This document shows, one piece after another, positions 1 through 8,900 of a stretch of 10,576 bases of DNA. Numbering within the stretch: the first letter of the stretch is position 1; every line of letters begins with the position of its first letter. The position numbers and the translations under genes are program-made. The DNA comes from Willaertia magna (taxonomy: Eukaryota > Heterolobosea > Eutetramitea > Acrasida > Naegleriidae): assembly GCA_902984215.1 (NCBI GenBank), contig CADWAF010000173.1:1-10576 (forward strand), in the 5' to 3' direction. Below the pieces are notes generated by a model. The model saw only the letters and a list, made by a program, of their open reading frames with translations. It did not search any database and was not told the origin of the DNA.

Positions 1-138
1 TAAATTAACAAAATTTTCCAAATTAACACTCAACGAACCATTTTCAATGTAAAACTATCCAGCTCCATAATTTAGTAACTTAGCCACTTACAAAATATAA
101 ATTTTGTTACTTACCATACAATAAATTTATTTAAAAAA

Positions 139-1896
139 ATGTTTTTTGCAAAGAGTAGTGATACCCTAGATGAATTACTGATGTTTGACAGTTGCAGTAA
201 TCATGCTAAACGACGTGGCAGTCTGTTGTTTAACACTAACACAAACTCATTGAGTTCCCCTAACTTACTTTTTGGTACTTCTTCACCAACCCTTCAGCAA
301 ACTCAACTACAACAAGGCCTACAATTCAATAATAACAATTCAAATCATGCCACACCTCAAATGCCATCCATCACCTCAACAACACCAACAACTACAGGCA
401 TAACACCATTTAATTATAACTCTCCAGTACTCAAATCAGAAGAAAGTCTTTTATTTGGAATGATTTCAGAAGCAATAGCCCCAGTATGTGGCGATTCCAA
501 CTACAACAACCAAAACACTAACACTAGCTATCTTTTTAATGAAGATTCCACAACTAGTTGTTTATTGAAAGCAATTTCTACAAATAAAGTAAATGCAAAG
601 CATGGCATTAATAATGGTAAAGAAGAAGAACAACCAACACAGGTATTAGCTTCAGGTTTTGTTCCACCACCAGCTAACATTCATAAAAAGGAAAATCCAT
701 TAATTTCAACTTCTTTTGTTGGATTAAATAATGTCAATAATCATAATGAAAATAATGTTCTTTCACAAATTTTGAATAATAATGGTGGCGGAGATAATTT
801 AGTAACCACACAACCTTTAAATTTTGCTACTGCCTTTCAAAATTATAATAAATCAAATGTAGACAAATCATCAATATTAGAAACTTTAACGAAAACGCAT
901 CACGTATTACAACCAAGTCAAATATTAATTGTAAATAATCAAAACTGTGCTGGAAAGTCATTTCATTTCAACAATAACAATAATAGTTACGGTGGTGGTA
1001 GTATAGTTGACCAATTAATAACGAATAATAATAATCAAAATGCTTTACAAACAAGTCACATTTTAGATAGAATTAGGAATTTAGAAGGTCCTTCATTCCA
1101 CAATGCTATTCCCCTCAATAATAATAATATTGACAGTGGAGCCTTAAATAATAACAATAACAATAATAACTGCCCTCCTCCTGAAGAGAAAGTAAAGGGC
1201 AATAATAAGAAGAAAATGTCGTCGAAAAGAAAGACAACAAAGGAGAAGAAGGAATCAGCAACAACAACAAGCAAAAGAAAGAAAAATACAAACAAAAACA
1301 AAACACCAATCCTATCAAATAATGTCTCCTCAATAGCAACAAATGCAACTGCAAATCATAACAATTGTAACTTTTCAGATAATCTTTCCAATAATGACAT
1401 TCAAATGAATGACATTTTAATAAGTCCTACAAATAATTACAATAATCATTACAATAATAACATTGTTAACACTCACTATAGTGACGAAAATAATTCTAGT
1501 GGAATAGTTTCTTCACTTGTAAATAGTCATACTTATAGTACTTTTAATTTAAATCCATCATCGTCAGCAACAGGTCAATTGAGAATGACAAATATGTTTG
1601 GTGGGATTCCAGTTTCTTCTGATTTTTGTTTTCAACCAAATGAGTTTGAAGCTTTTAAAACTGGAAAGAAATGTGAACCAAGTAAGATGATTAAGTTTGA
1701 GAGTATTGTAACTCCAACAAATTATCAATCTTATGCGCATCAACAACAATTGTTGGAGAAGAAATTGGCTGCAGCTAATAATCATCATGGCAGTGGTCAT
1801 GGTCATGGCAGTGGTGGTGGCAATAACAAAAATAGTGGTGGTAAAAAGACTGCCTCAAAAAAGAAAAAGAAAAACATCACACAATTAAATCCTTAA
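139..1896 (+). CDS. Asn-rich low-complexity protein with a basic, nuclear-localisation-like segment; function unknown
   Basis: A single 585-residue open frame begins at an ATG preceded by a run of A, a common start context in AT-rich protists, and ends in TAA. The start of the protein is less biased (a DELLMF patch, then RRGS, which fits a basophilic kinase site). Most of the rest is Asn/Ser/Thr-rich, including an eight-Asn run at residues 337-344. A Lys/Arg-rich stretch at about residues 351-390 looks like a nuclear localisation or nucleic-acid-binding segment. Residues of roughly 494-548 have more ordinary composition and end in a short QQQLLEKKLAAA helix-like stretch. A His/Gly repeat (from about residue 549) and a Lys-rich tail follow. 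I recognise no domain. A nuclear regulatory protein is a guess from composition only. Translation being real is supported by its length and by the clean stop followed by a poly(A) signal. Confidence 0.75.
   Translation: MFFAKSSDTLDELLMFDSCSNHAKRRGSLLFNTNTNSLSSPNLLFGTSSPTLQQTQLQQGLQFNNNNSNHATPQMPSITSTTPTTTGITPFNYNSPVLKSEESLLFGMISEAIAPVCGDSNYNNQNTNTSYLFNEDSTTSCLLKAISTNKVNAKHGINNGKEEEQPTQVLASGFVPPPANIHKKENPLISTSFVGLNNVNNHNENNVLSQILNNNGGGDNLVTTQPLNFATAFQNYNKSNVDKSSILETLTKTHHVLQPSQILIVNNQNCAGKSFHFNNNNNSYGGGSIVDQLITNNNNQNALQTSHILDRIRNLEGPSFHNAIPLNNNNIDSGALNNNNNNNNCPPPEEKVKGNNKKKMSSKRKTTKEKKESATTTSKRKKNTNKNKTPILSNNVSSIATNATANHNNCNFSDNLSNNDIQMNDILISPTNNYNNHYNNNIVNTHYSDENNSSGIVSSLVNSHTYSTFNLNPSSSATGQLRMTNMFGGIPVSSDFCFQPNEFEAFKTGKKCEPSKMIKFESIVTPTNYQSYAHQQQLLEKKLAAANNHHGSGHGHGSGGGNNKNSGGKKTASKKKKKNITQLNP
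1147..1170 (+). repeat. AAY trinucleotide tract encoding eight Asn
   Basis: Eight consecutive AAT/AAC codons inside the Asn-rich gene. AAT and AAC are mixed rather than pure, so the run is not simply a fresh microsatellite expansion. Shorter AAT/AAC runs recur throughout the gene. Confidence 0.85.
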
Positions 1897-2323
1897 AATA
1901 GAATCATTTAACATATACTTTTTGTAAAAATAAAATTGTAAACACACACAACTCAATGACTTTTCAACTTCTATACAACCAACAACATCCACTTGTGCTC
2001 CATGCAATTTACATAAAGTTTCTAAAATGTTATTGAGACATCAACTGCAAAAAAGAAGCTCCAAACACTATTAGAACCTAACAACCGGTCGCATCTCCTT
2101 AACTGATTAAACGCCAATCTACGCTTTTGAGGGCGGCATTATTTCGGAACAATCTTTAAAAAAAATTAAGGAAAAACTCTTCTTTATCTCAAAAGAAAAA
2201 AGAACCTTTGAAAATATTAAACAACGGTACTAAATATTATTATTTGTTTTGATTAAAAGAAATTAACAAAAAACGAGGTTGATTGAGGAAATATAATAGA
2301 AATTCAATTGAAATTTAAAGAAA
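1897..2323. other. Intergenic region: 3' UTR of the first gene and promoter/5' UTR of the Erf4-like gene
   Basis: 427 bases with no supported gene. It holds the poly(A) signal of the upstream gene. A patch at about 2083-2146 is clearly richer in G and C than its surroundings, with CCGG, CGCC and GGGCGGC elements. An A-rich leader follows, up to the ATG at 2324. I could not fold the patch into a tRNA. A promoter role is inferred from position. Confidence 0.5.
1929..1934 (+). terminator. Poly(A) signal AATAAA
   Basis: A canonical AATAAA lies 33 bases after the stop codon of the Asn-rich gene, a plausible cleavage/polyadenylation signal. Confidence 0.5.
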
Positions 2324-3634
2324 ATGAATGTAATTGATGAAGGTCAAATTAAAGGTGAAGATCAAGAACAAAAAGAACATGCAATGCATTCTAATTTGAA
2401 TAACGACAATAGTGGTAGTAGCGATAACAATAATAAAAATGCTAATACTAACACTGATAAATACACAATGAATAATCATTTTGTTCAACGAGAAGAACAA
2501 CAACAACTTGTTGAAGAAGATCAAGACGCTGATGGTAAGAAGAAACGAATCTCTAATAAAGAAGTAGAAAAAACAATTAGTAAAAAGAAAAGAAATTCTA
2601 ATCATCATGGCAACACTAATGACAGTAACAGTAGTGGTGGTGGACATAAAAGATGTAGTTCTTTGGATAATGACAAAAATAATAATTATAAATTACAACT
2701 ACAACTGCAGCAACAACAGCAATATCACTTACCTGCAACTTCTAATGTGACAGTAAGTGGTGGTCATAGTAATAATAGCCATAATAATAACAGTAGTAGC
2801 TCAGATCATCAATTGAAAAGAAAGAGGAATGGATCTATATCGCATATACATAATTCTAAATCTACACCTCAATTTTCATCTAATACATTGTCAACTCAGC
2901 CAACAAATTTGACAAATGCATTGTCACAACAAAAATCGAATCTTATGAATGAAACTACGATTAATAATAATAATTCGCCAATAATAGATGAAAATAATAA
3001 TAACAGTGGAACTCAAAGACAAAGATCGAAATCAGATTATCATGGCACGAAACCAAAACAAATTGGACATTCACCAAATGTTGAAAGAAAATTAATTTTA
3101 AGACAAACACTAAAGTTGAGAGGAATAGAAGAAGTAAAAGTGAGAGGAATATCGTTGAAATATGAAAGTGTTTATCATGAATTTTTAGAGGAAGTGGTAA
3201 GTTGACTTTGTTAATTAATTTAAAGTATCTGACATATTTACTTGTCAATAATTTATAATAATAGATAACGAAGAAAGAATTTATTAGTGAGATAAATAAT
3301 TTTAATCATTTTCTAGCTAGTAATCAACCAAGTGCTGGTTGTATGATGCTTGGGTGTTTATGTTGTTGTTTTACTTTAGGTCTTTCAGTTTTACCATTTA
3401 CTTTACAATTACATCATTTTGAGAGGAAAGCAAGAAATTATATTAAAGAACTGAATGTTAAATTTAAAGCAAATAATTTAAAGTGGGAATTAATAGCTGC
3501 GAGTGAAGAAGATAAAGAAAGTCACGTAAGTAAACCTTACAATTATTTCAATAATTTTTAAATAATATTTTTATTTTTAAAAACAGCTTCTTGTAACATT
3601 TGAAAAAGAAATTGAAAATTCCAATAAAATGTAA
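2324..3634 (+). CDS. Probable Erf4/GOLGA7-family palmitoyltransferase accessory subunit with a long Asn-rich N-terminal extension (three exons)
   Basis: Exons are 2324-3196, 3265-3525 and 3587-3634, giving 393 residues. Both donors are GTAAGT, the acceptors are TAG and CAG, and both introns are phase 0. Residues 1 to about 250 are low complexity (Asn, Ser, Lys, Gln). From about 250 the sequence is structured: basic and hydrophobic strands, a YHEFLEEV...EFISEIN helix, a cysteine cluster (C317, C322, C324-C326) in a hydrophobic segment to about residue 336, then FERKARNYIKELN and a short C-terminal strand LLVTFEKEI. This order (helix, Cys-rich hydrophobic hairpin, helix ending in a xYIxExN-like motif, final strand) matches my memory of the Erf4/GOLGA7 domain. 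Known members bind DHHC palmitoyltransferases at the Golgi/ER and stabilise them; their own cysteines are palmitoylated. The family call is by eye and moderate. The splice model is strong because the frame continues across both junctions. Confidence 0.6.
3197..3264 (+). other. Intron 1 of the Erf4-like gene
   Basis: 68 nt, GTAAGT...ATAG, phase 0. Reading through it would stop the protein after three codons; splicing restores a frame that runs straight into the Cys-rich segment. Confidence 0.85.
3526..3586 (+). other. Intron 2 of the Erf4-like gene
   Basis: 61 nt, GTAAGT...AACAG with a T-rich tract before the acceptor, phase 0. The last exon adds 15 residues and a TAA. An AATAAA at 3623-3628 overlaps the last codons and could serve as the poly(A) signal. 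Confidence 0.85.
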
Positions 3635-3764
3635 ATTATATATCTTTTTGTTATTTGTTTGGGTTTTTAAACTACATAAATAAGGAAAATGTACAAAGGG
3701 AGAAGCATGTGGAATACTGTTGGCGAACTGACAATTCGCATAAGAGATTCCATAAAATGTTTGT

Positions 3765-4940
3765 TTAATGTTGTTGGGATTTTGATTTCATAAATTTGCA
3801 ATATGCCTTACGACTACATTCACCACCTTTCTTTGGGTCGAATACCAGCTTAAAGTACGACCCTTCAGCAGTAAAAACAATTATGGAACGACTATCTTGA
3901 CCAAAACAAACTACACTTGGACATTCTGGACCTTTATACCACGAATGTGACCATTCCGAACCGAAATAACCTCCAAAGAAAGACATTTTAGATTTTCTAT
4001 TCGTAATTGTTGTTTGATCTGTAGATGTACTTCCAATTTGTGGTTGATTATTATTTGGGATCTGTGTATTGTTAGGAATGTTATTTATATTAGTTGCATT
4101 GCCAGATCCCGTATTGTTAGCAAAAATGTGAATCGTACCCTTGTCGCTTGAACAACAGAAAAATTGAGAATCAGGTGAGAAAGTAATTGAATAGATATCA
4201 GCCCTATCAGCACCTCTTCTCACTTCTTGTAATTTTGTTCCTTTTTGAGTATCAAATATTCTTATTAAAGTACCCTTTTCTGAAGCGGTAGATAGCCTTG
4301 TACCATCAAAATTAAGAGCTAAAGCATTAATAACACTATCATGAGCATTAATTAAATGGGATTTATCTTGATCTAATAATTCTACTCTAACAACACCTTT
4401 TGTTGTATGTGGGAAGGCTAAAACACATTCATCTACTGGACTTAATGCAACTAAACCTTTTGGATTTTTATAAGTTTCAAATTTTCTAATACGTTCTAAT
4501 TTATCAAAATTATATACGTAAACAAATTTTTCTAAAACAACAACAATTTTATCTCTTCTTAATTTTACAGCCTTAACTTCGGATTTAAAGGTTAATTCTC
4601 CAATTGGAGCTGATTGATTATCATCCCATAGAATAACCTTGTTTTTATTAAAGGCTGGATCATTACCACCGCCAACTAAAGCTAAAATATTGCAACGGAA
4701 TAACATTTCTACCATGCCGATAGATCCAGAAAATTCTTTTAATGTATTTAATATGTATTAAGATTAATGAAAATACCTACCTCTTCTGAATGTTTCTTTG
4801 TATGGATCACAATTAAATATACGAAAACCATTATTAACACCAGCAGCTAAACAGCTATTATCTTGATTGAATCCAAGGAATAAAATTTCGTTAGCAGAAG
4901 AAGGTGGAGGATTTAGTCTTGTTAGATGTATAGAAGACAT
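3765..4940 (-). CDS. PROPPIN (WIPI3/WDR45B-like, Atg18 family) phosphoinositide-binding beta-propeller, two exons
   Basis: Exons 4781-4940 and 3765-4735 (minus strand) encode 376 residues, close to the usual 345-360 of WIPI3/4. Near-diagnostic segments in order are [12 protein letters not shown] at 23-34, [16 protein letters not shown] at 62-77, [40 protein letters not shown], and VRRG at 225-228. VRRG is the family's L/FRRG motif, whose arginines bind PI3P and PI(3,5)P2; here Val replaces Leu/Phe. DKGTIHIFA and a C-terminal DGSYYKF-like [12 protein letters not shown] follow. The family acts at autophagosome-forming membranes and endosomes. An Asn/Thr/Gln-rich insert of about 40 residues (260-303) occupies the loop equivalent to the membrane-inserting 6CD loop. 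I chose the ATG at 4940 because similarity begins there; an in-frame ATG at 5072 would add 44 residues unlike the family. Confidence 0.93.
4736..4780 (-). other. Intron of the WIPI-like gene
   Basis: 45 nt on the minus strand, donor GTAGGT at 4780, acceptor AAAAG ending at 4736, phase 1. Splicing gives ...[15 protein letters not shown], matching the family where the unspliced frame ends in a stop. Confidence 0.88.
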
Positions 4941-5262
4941 TTGAAGATGGTTGTTTTTGAGGTATGAAGGTTGATGGTTAAAGAGAGTTTGAAGAAGGAA
5001 AAAGCTGTTTAGGCCGTTTAATGAAAAAGCCTTGGCGCTATTTTTTTCAGGTAAATTTTTATGGACAGACACATCAAATGGAACTTATTACAAAACACAC
5101 TCCGTTCTAACTCCTGGGACGCGTTCCTAGAAAGCAAGAAGTTTTTGAATCCACAATAGAAACCAAGGCTTTGTCACACATTTCCAATGTGGGATCCTTA
5201 ATAATTCTCCATTGTTGTGAAGCCCATTCTTATAATAATTACTTCACACAACATTTGTAACT
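4941..5262. other. Intergenic region upstream of the WIPI-like gene
   Basis: About 320 bases between the preferred WIPI start and the stop of the membrane-protein gene, both on the minus strand. The first 132 bases (to 5072) are open in the WIPI frame and may be 5' UTR or an N-terminal extension. The rest shows no coding signal, RNA gene or clear repeat. Confidence 0.5.
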
Positions 5263-5718
5263 CTAACGATTAGAATGAATGAACTGTTCCCTCTTTTTGA
5301 GAGCTAAATCAACAAAGTCCAATCGCTGACTCCTGCGTTTTAAATATAGATATCTGTAGATTAAAAAGCCAAAAAAACCAAATACACTGAGGAGTAAGGT
5401 GATTAGTTGTGTGAATGTGAATTCTTCTCCGTAAGATAAGATTTGTATAATGTAATCAATCATTTGTTCTAGAAATGTATTTGGGTAAATGGCTTTTCTT
5501 TTCCTTTTATTTAATTTCTTATCCTTTTTATTGTTTCTATAATCTTCTTCTTCCTCTAATTCAGCCTTGTAGATAAAGTTTTTATTCGGAAATAAATCCC
5601 CAGAGAGTAAATGTATCTCGGACTTCCACGTAGGATTATTGTTATCATTTTGAAATGAAATTTCTATTGTATTTCCATCATATTCTTTCACAAACTCATA
5701 TTCAACATCTTCCAACCG
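5263..5718 (-). CDS. Single-pass membrane protein of unknown function, first exon uncertain
   Basis: About 151 residues are visible and no family was recognised. The N-terminal half is hydrophilic and strand-like (VEYEFVKEYDGNTIEISF), followed by an acidic run EEEED and a basic run (KKDKKLNKRKRK). One strong membrane segment follows at roughly residues 101-125 (ITLLLSVFGFFGFLIY), then KRRSQR and a short tail. By the positive-inside rule the C terminus should be cytosolic. The frame has no ATG until the middle of the protein: upstream it reads TAG CGG TTG. The TAG is best read as an intron acceptor (exon starting at 5718), so the start lies upstream. One candidate first exon is the ATG at 5788 to 5756, joined in phase by a 37-nt intron (5755-5719). 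Its GTTGAC donor is weak. The transposon end lies only 75 bases upstream of that ATG. Confidence 0.55.
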   Translation of the reverse strand, partial: RLEDVEYEFVKEYDGNTIEISFQNDNNNPTWKSEIHLLSGDLFPNKNFIYKAELEEEEDYRNNKKDKKLNKRKRKAIYPNTFLEQMIDYIIQILSYGEEFTFTQLITLLLSVFGFFGFLIYRYLYLKRRSQRLDFVDLALKKREQFIHSNR

Positions 5719-5862
5719 CTAGTCAATAAAGATTTGTAATTGGATTTGTGTCAACAGTGAAATGAATGAATGAACAGTAAATTAACATGAAAGAAAACAA
5801 GCCTTTTATTTCAATCAATATTTAAAGGAAAAACTAAATTGTTAAATAACTGTTTTAGATTA

Positions 5863-5882
5863 CTCTGGTAGGTTATCTTTTT
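5863..5882 (+). repeat. Left terminal inverted repeat
   Basis: CTCTGGTAGGTTATCTTTTT, the exact reverse complement of 9166-9185. Similarity falls off inside it (GACTAGCAAG against TAAACTAACT). Confidence 0.93.
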
Positions 5883-5883
5883 G

Positions 5884-5904
5884 ACTAGCAAGTTCATTGC
5901 TAGT
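5884..5904. repeat. Subterminal palindrome in the left transposon end
   Basis: ACTAGCAA and TTGCTAGT form a perfect 8-bp stem around the 5-nt spacer GTTCA, starting 2 bases inside the left terminal repeat. A candidate transposase-binding site. The right end has a weaker analogue at 9152-9166 (TTAAA, spacer GTTAG, TTTAA). Confidence 0.6.
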
Positions 5905-5934
5905 AGTTGGTATTTTTAGTGTTTAGTGAAAAAA

Positions 5935-8900
5935 ATGAGAAGTATTAGATGTTCAAAGAATGAGAATCATACAAATTTTAATTTGAACAAACATAAGTGC
6001 ATAGAAGAAGAATGCAACGGTGTATTGCAAAAATTTTGTTTTATTTGTAACAACTGGAAAAGTAAAAGTAATTTTTCAAAACATATTTGTTGTACAAATC
6101 AAAATCAAATTACAAATAGTAACATCATAGATAATCAAATTTTAAGAAATAAAGATGTTTCGGATAAAAGTAGTTTATTAAATTTTAATGAAATCTCAAT
6201 GATGCTTAACACTATTTCTACTTCAGCTTCTCATGAAAATTCAAAAGGTAATAAAAATACTATTAAAATTATAGAAGGATGGCCTTCAATAATTAAAACA
6301 ATAGATATATCATCAACTTGTCCTAAAAATACTATATCTACTTCCTCTTTAGAAGTAAAACGAGAATGTATTAAGAAAATTATACAATTTATATTTAACA
6401 ATGACATGAAGGAAGCTTTTTTATTGGAATTGGAAAGAAATGTTGAAATTAATGATAAATTAAATAAAATTATTAACATCCACAAAGAACAACATATGAA
6501 AGATGGGGCTAAGTTACAAATGGAAGAGATGAAATGTATAGAATTAAATGAAAGTTTTAAAGAAATGGGACTTTTGATTTCTTCAAATGGAAGTGAAACT
6601 AAAAGAAAAGTAATTGAACTTGTTTCTAAAGAAGAATGTTTAGACTCAAGTTATTCAAAAATTAGTAAACTATCTTGTCCTAACTATTTGAAAACAAAAG
6701 AGATAAAAGATTTAATAATTAATTACTATAATAGACATATTGTAAATCAGTTTGCTTTTTTAAATAAAAGTGAAACTGCTAGAGAAATTAGTAAATATCT
6801 TGAAAAAAAATATCAATTAAATTTAAATAAGGATTTAATTAAAATAATTAATGCTTTAAATAGTAATAAAGGAGGATTATATACTTCTTTAATTTATGTA
6901 GAAATCAAAGAATTACCTTTATTAGATCTTGTTAAAAAAAAATTAAAAAGAAGCTATAAACGATCAAGTTTAAATGTTATTTATCATGGTGTAACTGAAA
7001 AACAAAGAAAAAATTATATTGAACAAAAGAGTATGTATGGAATGGATTTTACAGATTCAGAAATAATAGAAATGTATAAAAATAAATATCAATATATTGG
7101 ACATCTTCTTAATGATGAAGAAACAACAATACCTACATTAATTAGAGATTTAAGAACAGTTTTTGGATTAATTTTATTGAAAATTATTGATTTGGATGGA
7201 TTTATTGAAAATGAAAATTCTTTAGAAAAGAATTATGAAATTAATTTAATTCATTGGACTGATGGAACAACATTGCTTGGAAGTGGATTTTTGTTAGCTT
7301 GTGTTAGTATTGAATTTAATGATAAAATTTTTAAAAAAGAAAAACATATAATAGATATTTTAAAAACTTGGATACCGTTTTTTATGTCTTTTGTTAAAGA
7401 AACAAAATTAGGTTTATCTTTTTTTTTAAAGTATCGTAATAATATATTAGATAGATTATTGTTACCATTGAAAATTAATAATTTAGTTTTTAATTTTAAT
7501 CTTTTATTTAATATTGGTGATTTATCTTTAATTTGGAAACTATTTGGTCTTAATAGTCAATTTTGTGGACATTGTGAAGAAAAAGTTGTAGATTCATTTC
7601 CTTTAACTCATAAACTTTCCAAAAGAAGAAACATTGAAAATAATATTGAAAACTTTTCTAAAAGCGAAGCTGGATGTCAATTTGAAGTTAAATTTTCAGA
7701 ATTGGAAAAAAGAAGTAATACTGCTACCATTGTTGATATTTTACATACTACTAAAGGTGTTTTTGAAACCGTAGAGTCTTTATTTATTGATATAGATGGT
7801 ATTAAATAAGATATTTTTGATGACATTAAATCAGAAAATCTTAATAGACAAGATATATCAATAGTTAATGGAGGTGTTACAAGAAAATTTTTTATTAATT
7901 ACAATAGTTGGTTTTCAAAATTAATTGAAAATTTAGAATCTTTAGCGATTACAAAAAAGAGTAATTTTATTGAAAAAGTAAAAGTATTTAAAGAAAATAG
8001 TAAAAATACCGAATTATTATTATTTCTTCTTTCAGAATTAACAAAAGTATTATACAGTAGTTCTTTATATAAAAAAGAATCAATTTATTTTTATTTGGAA
8101 TTTATAACTACATTTATATATATAATAATTAGAAGAAGATATGGAGTTTTTGGAATGAATAAACATTTTCATAATTTAATATGTCATACACCTCAAGATT
8201 ATTGTAAAATAAATCAGCGTTTTTGTAGTTGTGAAAGAGGAGAATATTTATTAAGTTTATTAAAACGAGTTTCTCTTACTGAATCAAATCGTTCAAAATG
8301 TAATGCTTTAGAAAGAATGTGTTTAACAATTGTAGCTGATTTTGAAAGAATGTTGTCAGGTGATAAAAATTCAATAACAAGAAGTTTTGAAGATTATGAA
8401 ATATCTATAAATAATTTTACAATAACTAATTACAACAACGATGACTCTGATTTAAATTGGTTCAAAGATAAATATATCAGTTTTATTGGAAGTGAAAATA
8501 TTATTCAACAAAATAACACTACTTTACAATTTATTTTTGATAAAAGTGTTCCAAATTTAACAATTGATTTTACAGTTACAAATGTTGTTATTAATGAAAA
8601 AACTAAAGAGAAATCTGAAAGTAAAAGTGTAAGATGTAATGAATGTGGAAAAGTGGCCAATATAAAATGTAACAAATCTGAAAATTTTTTATGTAAATTC
8701 TGTTGTAATTTAGTTACATTTTTAAAGATGGGAAGTAAAACTTGTAATGTAAAAAGTCATAATCTTGAAGCTGATGAGTTTTTGAAATGCTATGGATTTA
8801 AATCAAACACTATTTCAACAAATGTAAGCCCTAGTTGTAAAAAGAAAAGAAGAAAACTTGAACAAATTAAAAAACTTAAAGAGGCTGTAGAAGTGGCAAA

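Noticed and set aside
1056..1354. Minus-strand open frames opposite the Asn-rich gene
   Set aside because: They are Leu/Phe/Tyr-rich mirror readings of AAT/AAC and AAG runs with no independent support.
2083..2146. A tRNA gene in the GC-richer patch
   Set aside because: No acceptor-stem pairing or proper TPsiC arm on either strand; only fragments resemble one.
2315..2647. Minus-strand 110-residue frame opposite the Erf4-like gene
   Set aside because: A shadow of the low-complexity coding strand; hydrophobic because it is the complement of Asn/Lys/Ser codons.
3343..3561. A separate 72-residue protein starting at the MMLGCLCCC segment
   Set aside because: Splicing from 3196 to 3265 reads directly into it in phase, and the GTAAGT at 3526 removes its apparent C-terminal tail.
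4764..5072. A separate 102-residue protein upstream of the WIPI-like frame
   Set aside because: Its middle is the N-terminal blade of the propeller; the last residues are intron sequence.
5858..5900. Minus-strand short frame starting ATGAACTTGC across the left transposon end
   Set aside because: Only about 28 codons, crosses the element border and resembles nothing.
5926..5934. GTG at 5926 as transposase start
   Set aside because: Eukaryotic nuclear genes start at ATG; an ATG in good A-rich context lies three codons later at 5935.
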